Below are positions 33,560-43,198 of a DNA stretch of 64,000 nucleotides, in pieces (within the stretch, counting starts at the first letter, position 1; the number at the start of each line of letters is the position of its first letter). Source of the DNA: UBA3946 sp002385755 (lineage in GTDB: Bacteria > Bacillota_I > Bacilli_A > ML615J-28 > CAG-698); NCBI GenBank assembly GCA_050953085.1, contig JBMNLX010000003.1, positions 186,001 to 250,000 of the forward strand. The letters are read 5' to 3'. Both the position numbers and the translations under genes were made by a program. The notes below the pieces were generated by a model. That model was not told where the DNA came from, made no database searches, and saw nothing but the letters and a program-made list of their open reading frames with translations.

Positions 33560-35435
33560 ACTGCGCTGTTTGCGAATAAACGGACCTGATACGGTTGAAT
33601 TCCTGTTCGCGTATCTGCCGGTATTTTTCCCTAAGCTGCAAAATCTCCTGCTCGCGTCTTTTTTTCTCGAAAGCGACGATCTTGTCTCGCATTTCCTTGA
33701 ATTTTTCGCGGATGAGCGCCCGGTGTTCTTGGAAACGGCGGCGTTCCGCTTCCAGCGCCTTCTTTCTTTCTTCCCTCAGCCGACGCATTACTTCTTTGCG
33801 TTCGGCGCGCGCTCTGGCTTTCTCGGCCGCGATTAATTCTTTCTCGGCCTGCTTAAGCAGCTGCTCGTTGATCTTTTTCTCTTCCTTGACGATTTCGGAT
33901 TCGACCTGGTCCTTGACCGCCCTTAAGTTTTCGGTCAATTCCTTTCTTTTTTCCTTGGCGGCGTCGCGGTCTTGTCTTGTGGCTTCGAGTTGTTTGGCCA
34001 AACGTTTCTTCTTGGCTTTATCCTGAAGCTGACGCCTAATCTTCTGGCTTTCTTTGATAATTCGGGTGTTGATCCGACTGATTTCCTTTAATTGATTCTT
34101 TTCCAGGTTGACGGATTCTTTATAATCCGCCTCCTTGGTTTCCCTGATTATCTGAGCGATCCGCGCCTTTTTCTTCGCGTCGACCAGCTTGTCGATCAAG
34201 TTCTTCTTCTCGACGGCTTCCATTAAATCTTCTTCCTGGGCCATGTCGAAAACCGATTGGAAAAGCGAATTCGTAATTCCGATCGTTTGCGTTAGGGCTT
34301 TTTTTAAAGCTTCCTCGTACGGGATATCCTCGCCCAACAATTCCTCAAGCTTTTGCTTGAAGACGCGTTTATTTTGCTCGAGGTAATACTCGTTGATGGT
34401 ATTGTCCTCGATAACGATCGCCGACGGGTTTTCCACAACGTCCTTGGCGTGGGTTTTCACGAGTTTTGTGGCTTTGCGCTCGTATTTGATTAAATTGGAA
34501 GCGTCGTAATTTTTCTTCGATAAGTTCTGATTATAAAGCACCAAAGCATAGGTGATAAGGGCGATTTGGTTAAGATTGTACATATACGCGGGAGCGACGT
34601 CAAGATCTCGCTCCTCGACGTCGATATCGTAAAAGATCGAATCGCAATGGTCGAGAAATAGCCATAAATTATATGCGTTCCGGAAATCGGGGTTTTTCAA
34701 GATGATATTGGTCTTCATAATCGGCGGTTTTACCGGTTTTTGACCGTCCATCATCTGCATAAATGGCGAATTCTTATACCCCGCGACCATCCGGGTCAGG
34801 TTGGTAACCCGGCTGAGATAAATTTTGCTTTTTTCTTTTACTTCCTCGTTGTCGACGGACTCTTTAAAAACCAAATCGATATCCATCGCAACTTCCGATT
34901 CAAATATGTTGAACTTTGATTTTAAATTAAGATGTTTTCGCTCGTAAGACTCGATATTGCTTTTTACGACCTCGTAGCGGTTGCTAAGGAAAGTAATCAA
35001 CCGGTTTATCAAGGTCATGATAAAGCGGTTCTCGTAAATCCCGTATTCGATCTCAGAGTGAGAGGTAAGTATTTTCTTGGGAATGACCTCGCCGTCGACG
35101 ACTTCTTTGATCAAGTGGGTGTTGGCGGCAAGATGCTTAATCGAGGCGCTGTTGACCTTTCGCGCTTTCTCGATTGGGACGATCTCTTCCTCTTGACGCA
35201 GCGTTGAAAAGGGATTACCGATAATTTTATCGATACTCGGAAAATACGTCTCGAGCGTCGTGATCCAGTCGTCGTTAAATTTTTTTATTTCGGCGATGCT
35301 CTTGTGGTAAACGATGTTTTCGCCGGCGAGAAAGGAATTATAAAAATAACGGGGAAAGTTTTCCTTTTCTTCGGCCGTGATTAAAGAAGACATGATATAA
35401 CTGTAGAAAGTATCTAAATCGTCTCTTTTCTTCAT
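33552..35435 (-). CDS. DUF2357-like protein with long C-terminal coiled coil
   Basis: 627 residues, cytosolic. The N-terminal half contains KVNSASIKHLAANTHLI and EIEYGIYENRFIMTLINRL (about residues 90-147), the arrangement seen in DUF2357 proteins that partner McrB-like ATPases. Family members usually end in a PD-(D/E)XK nuclease; here the C-terminal half (about 400-620) is instead a highly charged K/E/R coiled coil with no nuclease motif. The gene starts 22 nt after the AAA ATPase gene, so a complex between them is likely. I suggest a mechanical or scaffolding role rather than restriction; this is inference. Confidence 0.65.
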   Translation of the reverse strand: MKKRDDLDTFYSYIMSSLITAEEKENFPRYFYNSFLAGENIVYHKSIAEIKKFNDDWITTLETYFPSIDKIIGNPFSTLRQEEEIVPIEKARKVNSASIKHLAANTHLIKEVVDGEVIPKKILTSHSEIEYGIYENRFIMTLINRLITFLSNRYEVVKSNIESYERKHLNLKSKFNIFESEVAMDIDLVFKESVDNEEVKEKSKIYLSRVTNLTRMVAGYKNSPFMQMMDGQKPVKPPIMKTNIILKNPDFRNAYNLWLFLDHCDSIFYDIDVEERDLDVAPAYMYNLNQIALITYALVLYNQNLSKKNYDASNLIKYERKATKLVKTHAKDVVENPSAIVIEDNTINEYYLEQNKRVFKQKLEELLGEDIPYEEALKKALTQTIGITNSLFQSVFDMAQEEDLMEAVEKKNLIDKLVDAKKKARIAQIIRETKEADYKESVNLEKNQLKEISRINTRIIKESQKIRRQLQDKAKKKRLAKQLEATRQDRDAAKEKRKELTENLRAVKDQVESEIVKEEKKINEQLLKQAEKELIAAEKARARAERKEVMRRLREERKKALEAERRRFQEHRALIREKFKEMRDKIVAFEKKRREQEILQLREKYRQIREQEFNRIRSVYSQTAQST

Positions 35436-35457
35436 GATTACCACACCCCCTTAATAA

Positions 35458-37002
35458 TTAATAACTCCTCTTCAATACCTCCAGGTAAGCTTTTGATTCT
35501 TCAAACGCGTCTTTTCCGAACATCTTATCCATCAATTCCGCCAATTGATCGATCTCATCCTGTAGGAAAGCCAAATTAAGCGCTTCAAACTTCCGGATAA
35601 TTTTCCGGGCGAACATGAAATCCAAACCTTCGACCTCGTCGCGACCGCAGGCGACGAAAACGGGAACGAAGCGGCGAATTTGCTTCATAATACGGTTACC
35701 GAAGGTAACCTTGAATTTGCTCGTGATAAAGATGTCAAGACGGTTTAAACAATCGAGCATTTTAGGCGATAACGGGTATTCCTGCTCGGCTTTATTGAAA
35801 AGGTTGTCCAAATATTCGTAACTCATCGTTATCGATTTTGTCGGCGGGGCGTCGATATACGGAGCTTTGGTATTCATTTCGATGTTTGACGCCCGGTCGT
35901 AAACTTTGTCGGTAATCGTGAACGTCGAGTCGTCGCGGTTGGCGGTGCCGATAAACCAGACGTTTTGGGGAATCTTCAGTTTCCCGCCGACAAGATTGCG
36001 CGGGTCGGAGGGGAGTTCGTTCGGAACGACCTCGATCTTCCATTCGTCGCTGTTGGGCATCTCGAGAATCGATAAAAACTCGGCGAAATAATACTCGATA
36101 CGAGCCAGGTTCATCTCGTCAAGAATGATGAAGCAAATATCGTCGCGATACGTCGCTTCGTAAACATGACGGAGAAAGTCCGATTCGTTGAATTTTTTCG
36201 TAAACTCGTTAAGATAACCCAAAAGCTCGGTCCGGTCGCGCCACGCGGGCTGCACCGAAACGATCGCCGCGTCGTTATTAAAAAACTTGCCCATCGCGTA
36301 AGGAAGCGACGTCTTACCGGTACCGGATATGCCTTCCAAAATCATAATCTTGGAAGTCGCGAGACCGGCGAAAAATGCCGCGATTGTTTTCCGCGAATAA
36401 TAAAGATGCATTTGCGATGCGGCGAAATTTACGAACCTTTCGACGAGTTCCTGCAGGCCGATCATATCCTCGGGTTCCATGATTACCGATGTTATCCGGC
36501 CCTGGTATTCCTCGTCTACTTCCCTCAATTTAACAAACCGGCTTTCTTCCAAGGCCGGCTGTTCTTCCTCCCCCTCTGCATCTTCATCGTAATCTTCCAA
36601 AAACTTGTCGGGTTGAAGCCCCAATTGGGAAATCTTCATGGCGAGAATTTTGTTTTTTTCTTCGATCAATTCCGCCGTTTTCATATTGAGAATCGAGATT
36701 TCTTCCAACAACTCGTCCTTTTCGACTTCCCTCTTGGTAAAGCGGATATAACGCCTTAACCACTGATAAATTTTCATCACCAGAAAAGTGATGAACGCCA
36801 GGTTAATGATTAAAACTATCGCGGCGACGACCCAATCCAACATCCCGAAGTTTTTGCTGGAGTCGACCAGATCATCCACGTACGCTTTTACATCATTGAA
36901 AAAGAAATCGGCAAACGCTTCAAAAATCTTTTTGAAGAAGTTACCGGTATTCTGTAATAACTCTAAGATAAAATCGATGTAATATCGCGAGAATTCAACC
37001 AT
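35458..37002 (-). CDS. Membrane-anchored McrB-like AAA+ ATPase
   Basis: 514 residues. An N-terminal amphipathic region and one membrane helix (about 53-78) precede a charged linker and a McrB-type (AAA_5) ATPase domain from about residue 180. Walker A is GISGTGKTS (224-232), Walker B FIILDEMNLARIE with the McrB-style LDEMNLAR, sensor 1 WFIGTANRDD, and an arginine-finger candidate in VYDRAS. No N-terminal DNA-recognition domain is present, unlike restriction McrB. The ATG at 37002 has GGAG 6 nt upstream. It sits between a signal peptidase gene (35 nt upstream) and the DUF2357-like gene (22 nt downstream). Likely an energy-driven assembly or remodelling factor at the membrane. Confidence 0.85.
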   Translation of the reverse strand: MVEFSRYYIDFILELLQNTGNFFKKIFEAFADFFFNDVKAYVDDLVDSSKNFGMLDWVVAAIVLIINLAFITFLVMKIYQWLRRYIRFTKREVEKDELLEEISILNMKTAELIEEKNKILAMKISQLGLQPDKFLEDYDEDAEGEEEQPALEESRFVKLREVDEEYQGRITSVIMEPEDMIGLQELVERFVNFAASQMHLYYSRKTIAAFFAGLATSKIMILEGISGTGKTSLPYAMGKFFNNDAAIVSVQPAWRDRTELLGYLNEFTKKFNESDFLRHVYEATYRDDICFIILDEMNLARIEYYFAEFLSILEMPNSDEWKIEVVPNELPSDPRNLVGGKLKIPQNVWFIGTANRDDSTFTITDKVYDRASNIEMNTKAPYIDAPPTKSITMSYEYLDNLFNKAEQEYPLSPKMLDCLNRLDIFITSKFKVTFGNRIMKQIRRFVPVFVACGRDEVEGLDFMFARKIIRKFEALNLAFLQDEIDQLAELMDKMFGKDAFEESKAYLEVLKRSY

Positions 37003-37037
37003 AATCCGCTCCACCCCGGCAAATAAATTTTATCCCC

Positions 37038-37784
37038 TTATTTCTCTTCGTCTTTAAGCTGCTTCTCTTTCTTAATTTCCTCAAGTATTTCTTTACGGAT
37101 TTTTTCCCGTTCTTGCTCCAACAATGACAAATCCTCCACTTTCCCCTGCTTGAATTTGGCTTCCATCTTGGCGTTATTGTATCTAATAACATTCCGCACT
37201 AAAACGGCGCCTTCAAAAATTAATATCAAAACAGCGGGCAAGACTATGCATAACGGAAATCCGATCGGCGATTGCAGGAAATCAAGCGCTTTTCCGGCGC
37301 CTTTCCACGTCGAGACGTGGACCGCTTTCACGTCGTTTTTACTAACTATTTCATAATAATTAGGATTGTTATCCTCGCCCTCGGGATCGTATTTCAGATT
37401 CGGATCCGCGGCCGCTTTATCGCCTTGCGTGATAAAATAATTGTCGCCGATCTCGACTATTCTGTGGGTATTAAACGCTTTTCTATTAATATCATACCAG
37501 GTGACGATGTCACCGACTTCCAACTTGGCGATATCTTTTTCCTTGACCATTTTCACGAAAATCATATCGCCTTCGTCAAAGGAATCTTTTTCGTTTCCCA
37601 TCATTGAATCAGACTGAACGGATAAAAATCCCCTGCCGAAAATATTGGGGATATCGGCCTGGGTTTTAACCCTCATATTCGCGATGGCAAACAACAATAA
37701 AAACAAAATAACTAAATAAAAAAATACGTTTAACGCGACACTTAGTATTGTTTTTACTGTGTTTTTCTTAGCATCTACGCTCAT
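37038..37784 (-). CDS. Second SipW-type signal peptidase I
   Basis: 248 residues. The N-terminal membrane helix is at about 14-36 and a C-terminal helix at about 172-195. The catalytic Ser is in SVQSDSMMG and His in NTHRIVEIG; TQGDKAAADPN is the third motif. The C-terminal cytoplasmic tail (about 205-248) is a charged helix absent from ordinary SipW, perhaps contacting the adjacent ATPase. Only about 30 residues align convincingly with the sipW at 32.9 kb outside the motifs, so the two are old paralogues and may have different substrates. First gene of the ATPase operon. Confidence 0.88.
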   Translation of the reverse strand: MSVDAKKNTVKTILSVALNVFFYLVILFLLLFAIANMRVKTQADIPNIFGRGFLSVQSDSMMGNEKDSFDEGDMIFVKMVKEKDIAKLEVGDIVTWYDINRKAFNTHRIVEIGDNYFITQGDKAAADPNLKYDPEGEDNNPNYYEIVSKNDVKAVHVSTWKGAGKALDFLQSPIGFPLCIVLPAVLILIFEGAVLVRNVIRYNNAKMEAKFKQGKVEDLSLLEQEREKIRKEILEEIKKEKQLKDEEK

Positions 37785-37919
37785 GTTTTGTCCTCTCTAC
37801 ATGGAAAATTATTATATTACAAGATAATAATATCATAACGGTTGAAAAAAATCTATACTTTTTTGTTATTTTGTGTTGAAAAGCGAAAAAAAATCCCTTT
37901 GCTGACCGTTTTAAACAAA

Positions 37920-37961
37920 GAAAAAAAGCGAATAATCGGCAATTTTTGCCCACTATTCGCT
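37920..37961 (-). terminator. Terminator after the B-repeat protein gene
   Basis: GCGAATA...TATTCGC type stem with an inner GGCAA/TTGCC helix, followed by seven Ts on the minus strand. The rest of 37785-37982 is AT-rich leader for the signal peptidase gene with TATAAT-like boxes but no convincing -35. Confidence 0.85.
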
Positions 37962-37982
37962 CAAATTCATAGGTTTTTAAGG

Positions 37983-40331
37983 TTACGGCGCGACTTCAAA
38001 CTTCCCGTAGAGCGCCATTCCTTCGGTTAGTCCCGCGGGAATCGATGTCACCGGTTCTCCCGAGTAATCGGGGTCCAAATACCAGCCGACAAACTCATAT
38101 CCCGCGAGCGTCGCCGGCAGAAGCTCAAACGGTAGATCGCTAATCGCGATTGTTTCCGGGTTTGGGTTATCAACGCTCTCAAGCCCGCCGAAATCATAAC
38201 TAATCGCGTACTCCTCTACTATATCCCATTTTGCGTAAAGAGTCAGGTCCGCGAAAGGAATCCCTTCGTCAATTGCCGTAATGGCAGAACCGCTGAAATC
38301 CGGGTCCGTGTACCAACCGGCAAAGGCATACCTGACGGCTTCTTCCGCCTCGCCTTCGATAAAGTCTTCCAAGTCGGGAAGAGCAATCGGAAGAGTCGCG
38401 GCGTTATACCCCTCGGGAAAGCCGTCGGGCAGCGTCACCGCTCCCTCGCCGACGCCAAGGTCATAGTTGATTTCGTAATCGCCAAACTTGCCGTAAAGGA
38501 TTAAGTCTTCCGTGATTCCTTTGGAAACGGATGAAACGGAATCGCCTGAGAAATCGGAATCCAAATACCAGCCCAAAAACGCGTAACCGTAGAGCGAGGC
38601 CGGCTGTAACGAAAGCGGCAGTTCGCTCGTTTTAACGGTAGCCGGGTTGGGATTGTCCGCTCCCTCATGCTCGTTAAAATCATACGTGATTTTGTATTCC
38701 GCTTCCCATTTGGCGTATAATGTTATGTCGCCGGGGACAGCGTTGATTAAATTATTGATTACGGTAACGGGATTGCCCATATATTCCGGATTCAAATACC
38801 AGCCCAAAAAATTATATATTATTTCCATATCGCCCGAGCCGGTCGTGTATGTCCCGGGAACGGGCAGGGCAATTGACAATTGATCGAGATCTTTGCCGAC
38901 ATAACTCTTCGGCGTCAGCAGTTCGTCCAGTTCTGCCGCTTCGTTGAATTCGTGTACCAAGTCGTAGTTTATGTTGAATTCCCTCAGTTTCCCGTATAAC
39001 TTTATCCCTTCTCCCGATTCGGGAGCGAAATCTCTCGGAAGATAGTTAACGCGGTCGGAATACGCGCCCTGCTCGCCGGGGCCTCCCGCCTCGTACGTTA
39101 AATACCACCCGTCGAAAACATAACCTTCAAGCGCGGCAGGTTTTAAAAACATCGGTAATTCGTATGCTTTGATAGTCGCGGGATTGGGATTTTGGGGAAT
39201 GCCGTATCCCGGTTCCCAAATATATTCAATATCGTATTCTTTTGTAGGGTCAATGAGCGTAGAGTCGATGCTTGGTCTTTGCTTGGTGCCGCCGAAAGAG
39301 AGTTTTATTTGCAGGTCGGCCATGTGAATGGCGTTATAGGAATCGGGATCCCAGCCCTCGATCCACATTTGCACTTTCACCGCGCCGTAATAATAACCCG
39401 TGTCTTCGTGATAATTTTCCTCGTCGAACGATAATATCGCGGCCTTTTCGCCCTCGATAACGCTTCTTGTCTCGTTTAATTTCGCGGCGCTAACCAGGTT
39501 TTCGTTGTTTAAGACGTTTTGCGGCAAAACGCCGTTATCGAAATAATCGGCGAGATTAATGCCGGAATCGGGATCGTCAATCGAGCCTCCGTTCTTAATC
39601 CGGAAATATTCTATCAAACCATAGCCTTGTTTTATCATTTGATCCAAGCGGTTGTTCATCTCGTTTTGTCGGGGCGGCGTGCCATACGTCGGATCAAGCT
39701 CGTATATGACGACGCTTTTCGGCTCGTTACCGATCGGCTCTTCCCCGGCGTCAATTTTGCTCAGGTCCATATCGCAAGTCAAAAATGACATTCTTAAGGC
39801 GTTGGCCGCGTAAATCATTTTTGTTTCTCCGGTGTGAACGACGTGGGTCGCGGTATCGTTAAAAGTGACGTCCGCCTTCCACGGCCGCCCGTCGGAACTT
39901 AATTCCGTGTCATCCAATAAATAAACGTAAGTGCTCTTTTCCGGGGTGCGGAAATATAAATTGAACCAAATCCATTTCGCCCCGTCTTCGCCAACCTCTT
40001 CCAATATCGGCGTCCCGTTATATTGGCTGATAGTTCTAAAATTGCTGAAACCGTTGGCCGTGGTCACGGGATTAAGAACAATGGGGCCTTCCTCGATAAG
40101 CAAGTTGTTCTTAATTTGATTTACAATGACGTCTTTTCTAATATAACTAGCGAACGATTGACAATCGAGCGATATCTCGATACCGGACTCGGCCCTGATA
40201 TCGGTATCAAACGAATCGACGTCCGCTATAGTCGTCATCGTAAACCAGGCGAAGGTAATGGCGCCAATGGCGATTATCGTGATCGCGACGGCGAATATCG
40301 ATAATAGGGTTTTACGCGCTAGTTTCTGCAT
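37983..40331 (-). CDS. Secreted TasA-like protein with five InlB-type B-repeats
   Basis: 782 residues. The export segment ends GAITFAWFTMTT, matching the G-x-x-(T)-(Y/F)-A-W/Y-F pattern of SipW substrates. Residues about 30-345 form the domain shared by five genes here (SVVIYELDPTY, YFRIKNG, WIEGWDPDSYNAI). Then come five tandem repeats of about 75-85 residues with the signature GYxFxGWYLDxDYSGxxVT...LYGKF/LYAKW (Listeria-Bacteroides/InlB B-repeat fold). No LPXTG motif or C-terminal anchor. Likely a large structural or adhesive component of the surface structure. GGAG fixes the ATG. Confidence 0.82.
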   Translation of the reverse strand: MQKLARKTLLSIFAVAITIIAIGAITFAWFTMTTIADVDSFDTDIRAESGIEISLDCQSFASYIRKDVIVNQIKNNLLIEEGPIVLNPVTTANGFSNFRTISQYNGTPILEEVGEDGAKWIWFNLYFRTPEKSTYVYLLDDTELSSDGRPWKADVTFNDTATHVVHTGETKMIYAANALRMSFLTCDMDLSKIDAGEEPIGNEPKSVVIYELDPTYGTPPRQNEMNNRLDQMIKQGYGLIEYFRIKNGGSIDDPDSGINLADYFDNGVLPQNVLNNENLVSAAKLNETRSVIEGEKAAILSFDEENYHEDTGYYYGAVKVQMWIEGWDPDSYNAIHMADLQIKLSFGGTKQRPSIDSTLIDPTKEYDIEYIWEPGYGIPQNPNPATIKAYELPMFLKPAALEGYVFDGWYLTYEAGGPGEQGAYSDRVNYLPRDFAPESGEGIKLYGKLREFNINYDLVHEFNEAAELDELLTPKSYVGKDLDQLSIALPVPGTYTTGSGDMEIIYNFLGWYLNPEYMGNPVTVINNLINAVPGDITLYAKWEAEYKITYDFNEHEGADNPNPATVKTSELPLSLQPASLYGYAFLGWYLDSDFSGDSVSSVSKGITEDLILYGKFGDYEINYDLGVGEGAVTLPDGFPEGYNAATLPIALPDLEDFIEGEAEEAVRYAFAGWYTDPDFSGSAITAIDEGIPFADLTLYAKWDIVEEYAISYDFGGLESVDNPNPETIAISDLPFELLPATLAGYEFVGWYLDPDYSGEPVTSIPAGLTEGMALYGKFEVAP

Positions 40332-40506
40332 TTTTGCTCCTTCGTCATGCAACGTGGTTTGTCAAAGCATCCTGAACACATATATCACAATAATAACACA
40401 AAACAAGTAAGAATTCAATATTTTTTACGAAAATAACTGATTTTTTATCGCGGTTTTTACGCCTTTTTCTTCCCCGCCGCGTCTTTATTTATAATAAAAC
40501 AGGAAA

Positions 40507-40521
40507 TATTCGCTGCGAATA
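40507..40521. promoter_or_regulatory. 15-bp palindrome upstream of the B-repeat gene
   Basis: TATTCGC-T-GCGAATA, about 175 bp before the start codon, in the 275-bp gap between the two TasA-like genes. It may be a regulator site. The rest of the gap shows a TTATAAA-like box and a hairpin CGGTG/CACCG after the preceding gene, but no clear promoter. Confidence 0.3.
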
Positions 40522-40606
40522 AAGCGCGTCAGAACGAGCGATTAATGAAAACGATCCGCCGTGCTTCGGTGTCGAAACACCGTGTTAATTGTCCTGACAA
40601 ACGATC

Positions 40607-41926
40607 TTATCCCGCAAACTTCGCATACAGCCTTATGACTTTTTTACCGCCGGATATCACATATTCCGGGTCCCTCGGGATGAAAAGGCAGGCTTGTGCG
40701 TATCCTTCGTCCCAGTACCAGCCCTGGAAGGTGTGACCGTTAAGTGCGGCTGGGAGCAGAAAGTACGGTAGCTCGTGTGCCTTGACGACCGTCGGATTGG
40801 CGTGCGTCATTGTCCCCAGCGTATGGTCATAGAAATACACGATTTCGTATTCCGTTTCCGTATCGATCTCCACCGGCGCGATTCCCGGCGCTTGCGTCGT
40901 GGATGTGAACTTCAGGCTGACCTGAAGTTGATCCTTCAAGATGGCGTTATAGCAATCGGGGTCCCAGCCCTCGATCCACATTTGCGCTTTAACGGCTCCG
41001 TAATAATAACCGGATTCCTCGTGATAGGCGTCCAGTTGGACGATCGCGGCCTTGTTCGTGAGATCGCCTTCAAGGTCGGTTACAGAAACGAGATGCTCGT
41101 TATTAAGGATTCCTTCCGGCAGGACGGCGTCAGTGAAATGTTCGAACAGGTCGATCCCGCTTGCGCTCCCCGTCTTCGCCCGGAAATAATCGATTGAACC
41201 GTATGGCTTGAGATGATCATCCAGACGCTGGTTGACATCGCGCGGGTTCGGCTGGACGGCATAGGTCGGATCGAGTTCGTAAATGACGACGCTTTTGAAA
41301 TCCCCGCTTACCGGATGAATGGAACCGATCTTGTCCGTGTCCAGCTCGCAAGTCAGAAACGACATCCGCAGGCAATTCGCCGCGTAGATCATCTTCGGCT
41401 TGCCGGGGACGATGCTTCCAAAGCCCGCGGCGTCGTTATATTCCACATCGGTATACCAGCGCCAGCCATCGGATGTCACATAGGTGTCGTCGGTCAGATA
41501 TACCCAGACGCCGGGTTCGGGGGTGCGGAAATATAAATAAAACCAGACCCACTTTCCGGGATTTTCGGCGGATACTTCCGGAACGTCCGAGAGGACCGGA
41601 ATCCCGGGATGGGTGGTGAAATCAAGCAGTTTGAAGGCACTGTAGCCGTTGACGGTCGTCACGGCGTCGAGCGTGATCTCGCCCGTCCCGACCTGCAGGT
41701 TGTTCTTGACCTGACTGATGATGTCCGCGTTTTTAATGAAACTGTAAAAGGACACGCCGTCAAGCGAGATCTCGATGCCGCTGTTGGCCCGGATTTCCGC
41801 CGTGAACTTCTCGACCCTGGCTTTCGGCGCCAGAGTGAACCAGGCGAAGGTGATGGCGCCAAGGCTGAGCACGATCAAAACAATAGGGAATATTATGGCC
41901 TTTTTCATGAGCGTTGCTTTTTGCAT
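40607..41926 (-). CDS. Secreted TasA-like protein with one B-repeat
   Basis: 439 residues. Signal segment with SLGAITFAWFTLAP. Domain shared with the neighbours: GIEISLDGVSFYSF, WVWFYLYFRTPEPG, KSVVIYELDPTYA, IDYFRAKTG, and MWIEGWDPDCYNAI near residue 340. A single B-repeat follows (about 370-439: AALNGHTFQGWYWDEGY, then LYAKFAG). It is the closest relative of the 37.98-kb protein but four repeats shorter. The second ATG is better spaced from GGGGG. A candidate extended -10 (TGGTATGAT) lies about 55 nt upstream. Confidence 0.82.
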   Translation of the reverse strand: MQKATLMKKAIIFPIVLIVLSLGAITFAWFTLAPKARVEKFTAEIRANSGIEISLDGVSFYSFIKNADIISQVKNNLQVGTGEITLDAVTTVNGYSAFKLLDFTTHPGIPVLSDVPEVSAENPGKWVWFYLYFRTPEPGVWVYLTDDTYVTSDGWRWYTDVEYNDAAGFGSIVPGKPKMIYAANCLRMSFLTCELDTDKIGSIHPVSGDFKSVVIYELDPTYAVQPNPRDVNQRLDDHLKPYGSIDYFRAKTGSASGIDLFEHFTDAVLPEGILNNEHLVSVTDLEGDLTNKAAIVQLDAYHEESGYYYGAVKAQMWIEGWDPDCYNAILKDQLQVSLKFTSTTQAPGIAPVEIDTETEYEIVYFYDHTLGTMTHANPTVVKAHELPYFLLPAALNGHTFQGWYWDEGYAQACLFIPRDPEYVISGGKKVIRLYAKFAG

Positions 41927-42034
41927 CATAACCCCCGATTTATTCCGGTAATATCCCGATATATAGCAATAATTTATTGCAAAATCCTACAAAATAATCA
42001 TACCATGAAAGCATGTAAAAATCCATAACTAAAT

Positions 42035-42067
42035 GAAAAAAGCGGACGGTTTGCTTTGTCCGCTTTT
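42035..42067 (-). terminator. Terminator after the frameshifted TasA-like gene
   Basis: AGCGGAC pairs with GTCCGCT, followed by six Ts on the minus strand. Confidence 0.88.
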
Positions 42068-42104
42068 GCTTTTCATTATAATGAAAGTTCTTTTTGCGTA
42101 ATGA

Positions 42105-43176
42105 TTAGTCTTCTTCTTCAACCGGAATTCCAGGTTTCTGACCGGAGCCGCCGAAGCTCAGCTTGACCTTTAACGTGCCGGCCATGATCGCGTTATAACA
42201 ATCGGGATCCCAACCTTCGATCCACATCTGGACCTTGACGACGCCATAGTAGTATCTGGCGTCCTCATCGTCATCGACCGTCGTCAGTTTGACGATGGCG
42301 GCCTTGTTGGTCATATCGCCTTCCAAATCAGCCTCGTTGACGAGGTTTTCCGATTTGAGCACGCCGTCGGGCAGGACGTCGTTGTTGAAGCGCTCGAGGA
42401 GGTTGATACCGTCGGTTTCGCCACCGGTTTTGGCACGGAAGTAAGAGACCATGCCGTAGCTCCTTGATTTCCTTATCCAGGCGGTTATTGCCGTCGTATT
42501 CGGATGTCGGTTCGATAACCGGGTCAAGTTCGTAAATGACGACCGTGTCGGTTCCAACGTCTGTTTTTTTGAACAGGTCCTCCGTGCCAACCTGCTCGGT
42601 GGTCATGGTGAAGGTCTGGAACGACATTCTCAGACTGTTGCAGGCGAAGATTTGTTTCGGGGTACCGGGTTGAATCTGTACACCGGAAGTATGGGTGAAA
42701 TCCGCGTCGGAGATCCAGGTGACGGGGTCTGAAGTAATCGTCGTGTCATCCAACATATAAACCCACGTGTCCTGATTGGCTTCCCGATATGGGGTGCGGA
42801 AATACAGGAAGAAGATGATCCACTTGTCATTTTCAGTGGCGTTTTCAAGCTTAGGCCCGTCCGGATTGGAGATATCAAGTATCTTGAAGTCGGAATAGCC
42901 GTTCGCCGTGGTGACGGGATCGAGGACTATGCTGGAACCGTCGAAATTGATGCTCTTAATCTTTTCAACGATCTTCTCATTCGTGATGAGGTTCGTGAAC
43001 GTAACACCGTCAAGCGAGACTTCTATACCGGTTCCGGATGTGATCTCGGCTTCGAATTGCTCAACGGCAACCGTGGTCGTTAACGTGAACCAGGCGAAAG
43101 TCGTTGCTCCCAGAGTGATGAGAGCGAATACGGCTGCAAACAACGAAATGAATAATTTGCGTGTCAGGTTTTTCAT
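42105..43176 (-). pseudogene. Secreted TasA-like protein without repeats, single frameshift
   Basis: Two frames (43176-42328 and 42590-42105) join into one 356-residue protein of the same family: GATTFAWFTLTT signal segment, GIEVSLDGVTF, FFLYFRTPY, TVVIYELDP, then VSYFRAKTG and MWIEGWDPDCYNAI. Removing one G at about 42462 turns the reading into IKSYGMVSYFRAK, which aligns with LKPYGSIDYFRAK in the next gene. No B-repeat follows, so this may be the basic filament-forming version. Whether the frameshift is real is unclear. It follows the 43.2-kb gene by 22 nt. Confidence 0.75.
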
Positions 43177-43198
43177 TCTTAACTCCTTGTCTTATTTT

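Noticed and set aside
36166..36759. 197-codon plus-strand open frame opposite the AAA ATPase
   Set aside because: The opposite strand encodes intact ATPase motifs; this frame reflects codon bias only.
33552..37002. Ordinary McrBC restriction system
   Set aside because: No nuclease motif in the partner, no DNA-recognition domain on the ATPase, a membrane helix, and only secretion genes around.
38000..39200. B-repeat region as a nucleotide tandem repeat array or CRISPR
   Set aside because: The repeats are conserved only at protein level with variable lengths; no short identical spaced repeats were seen anywhere in the window.
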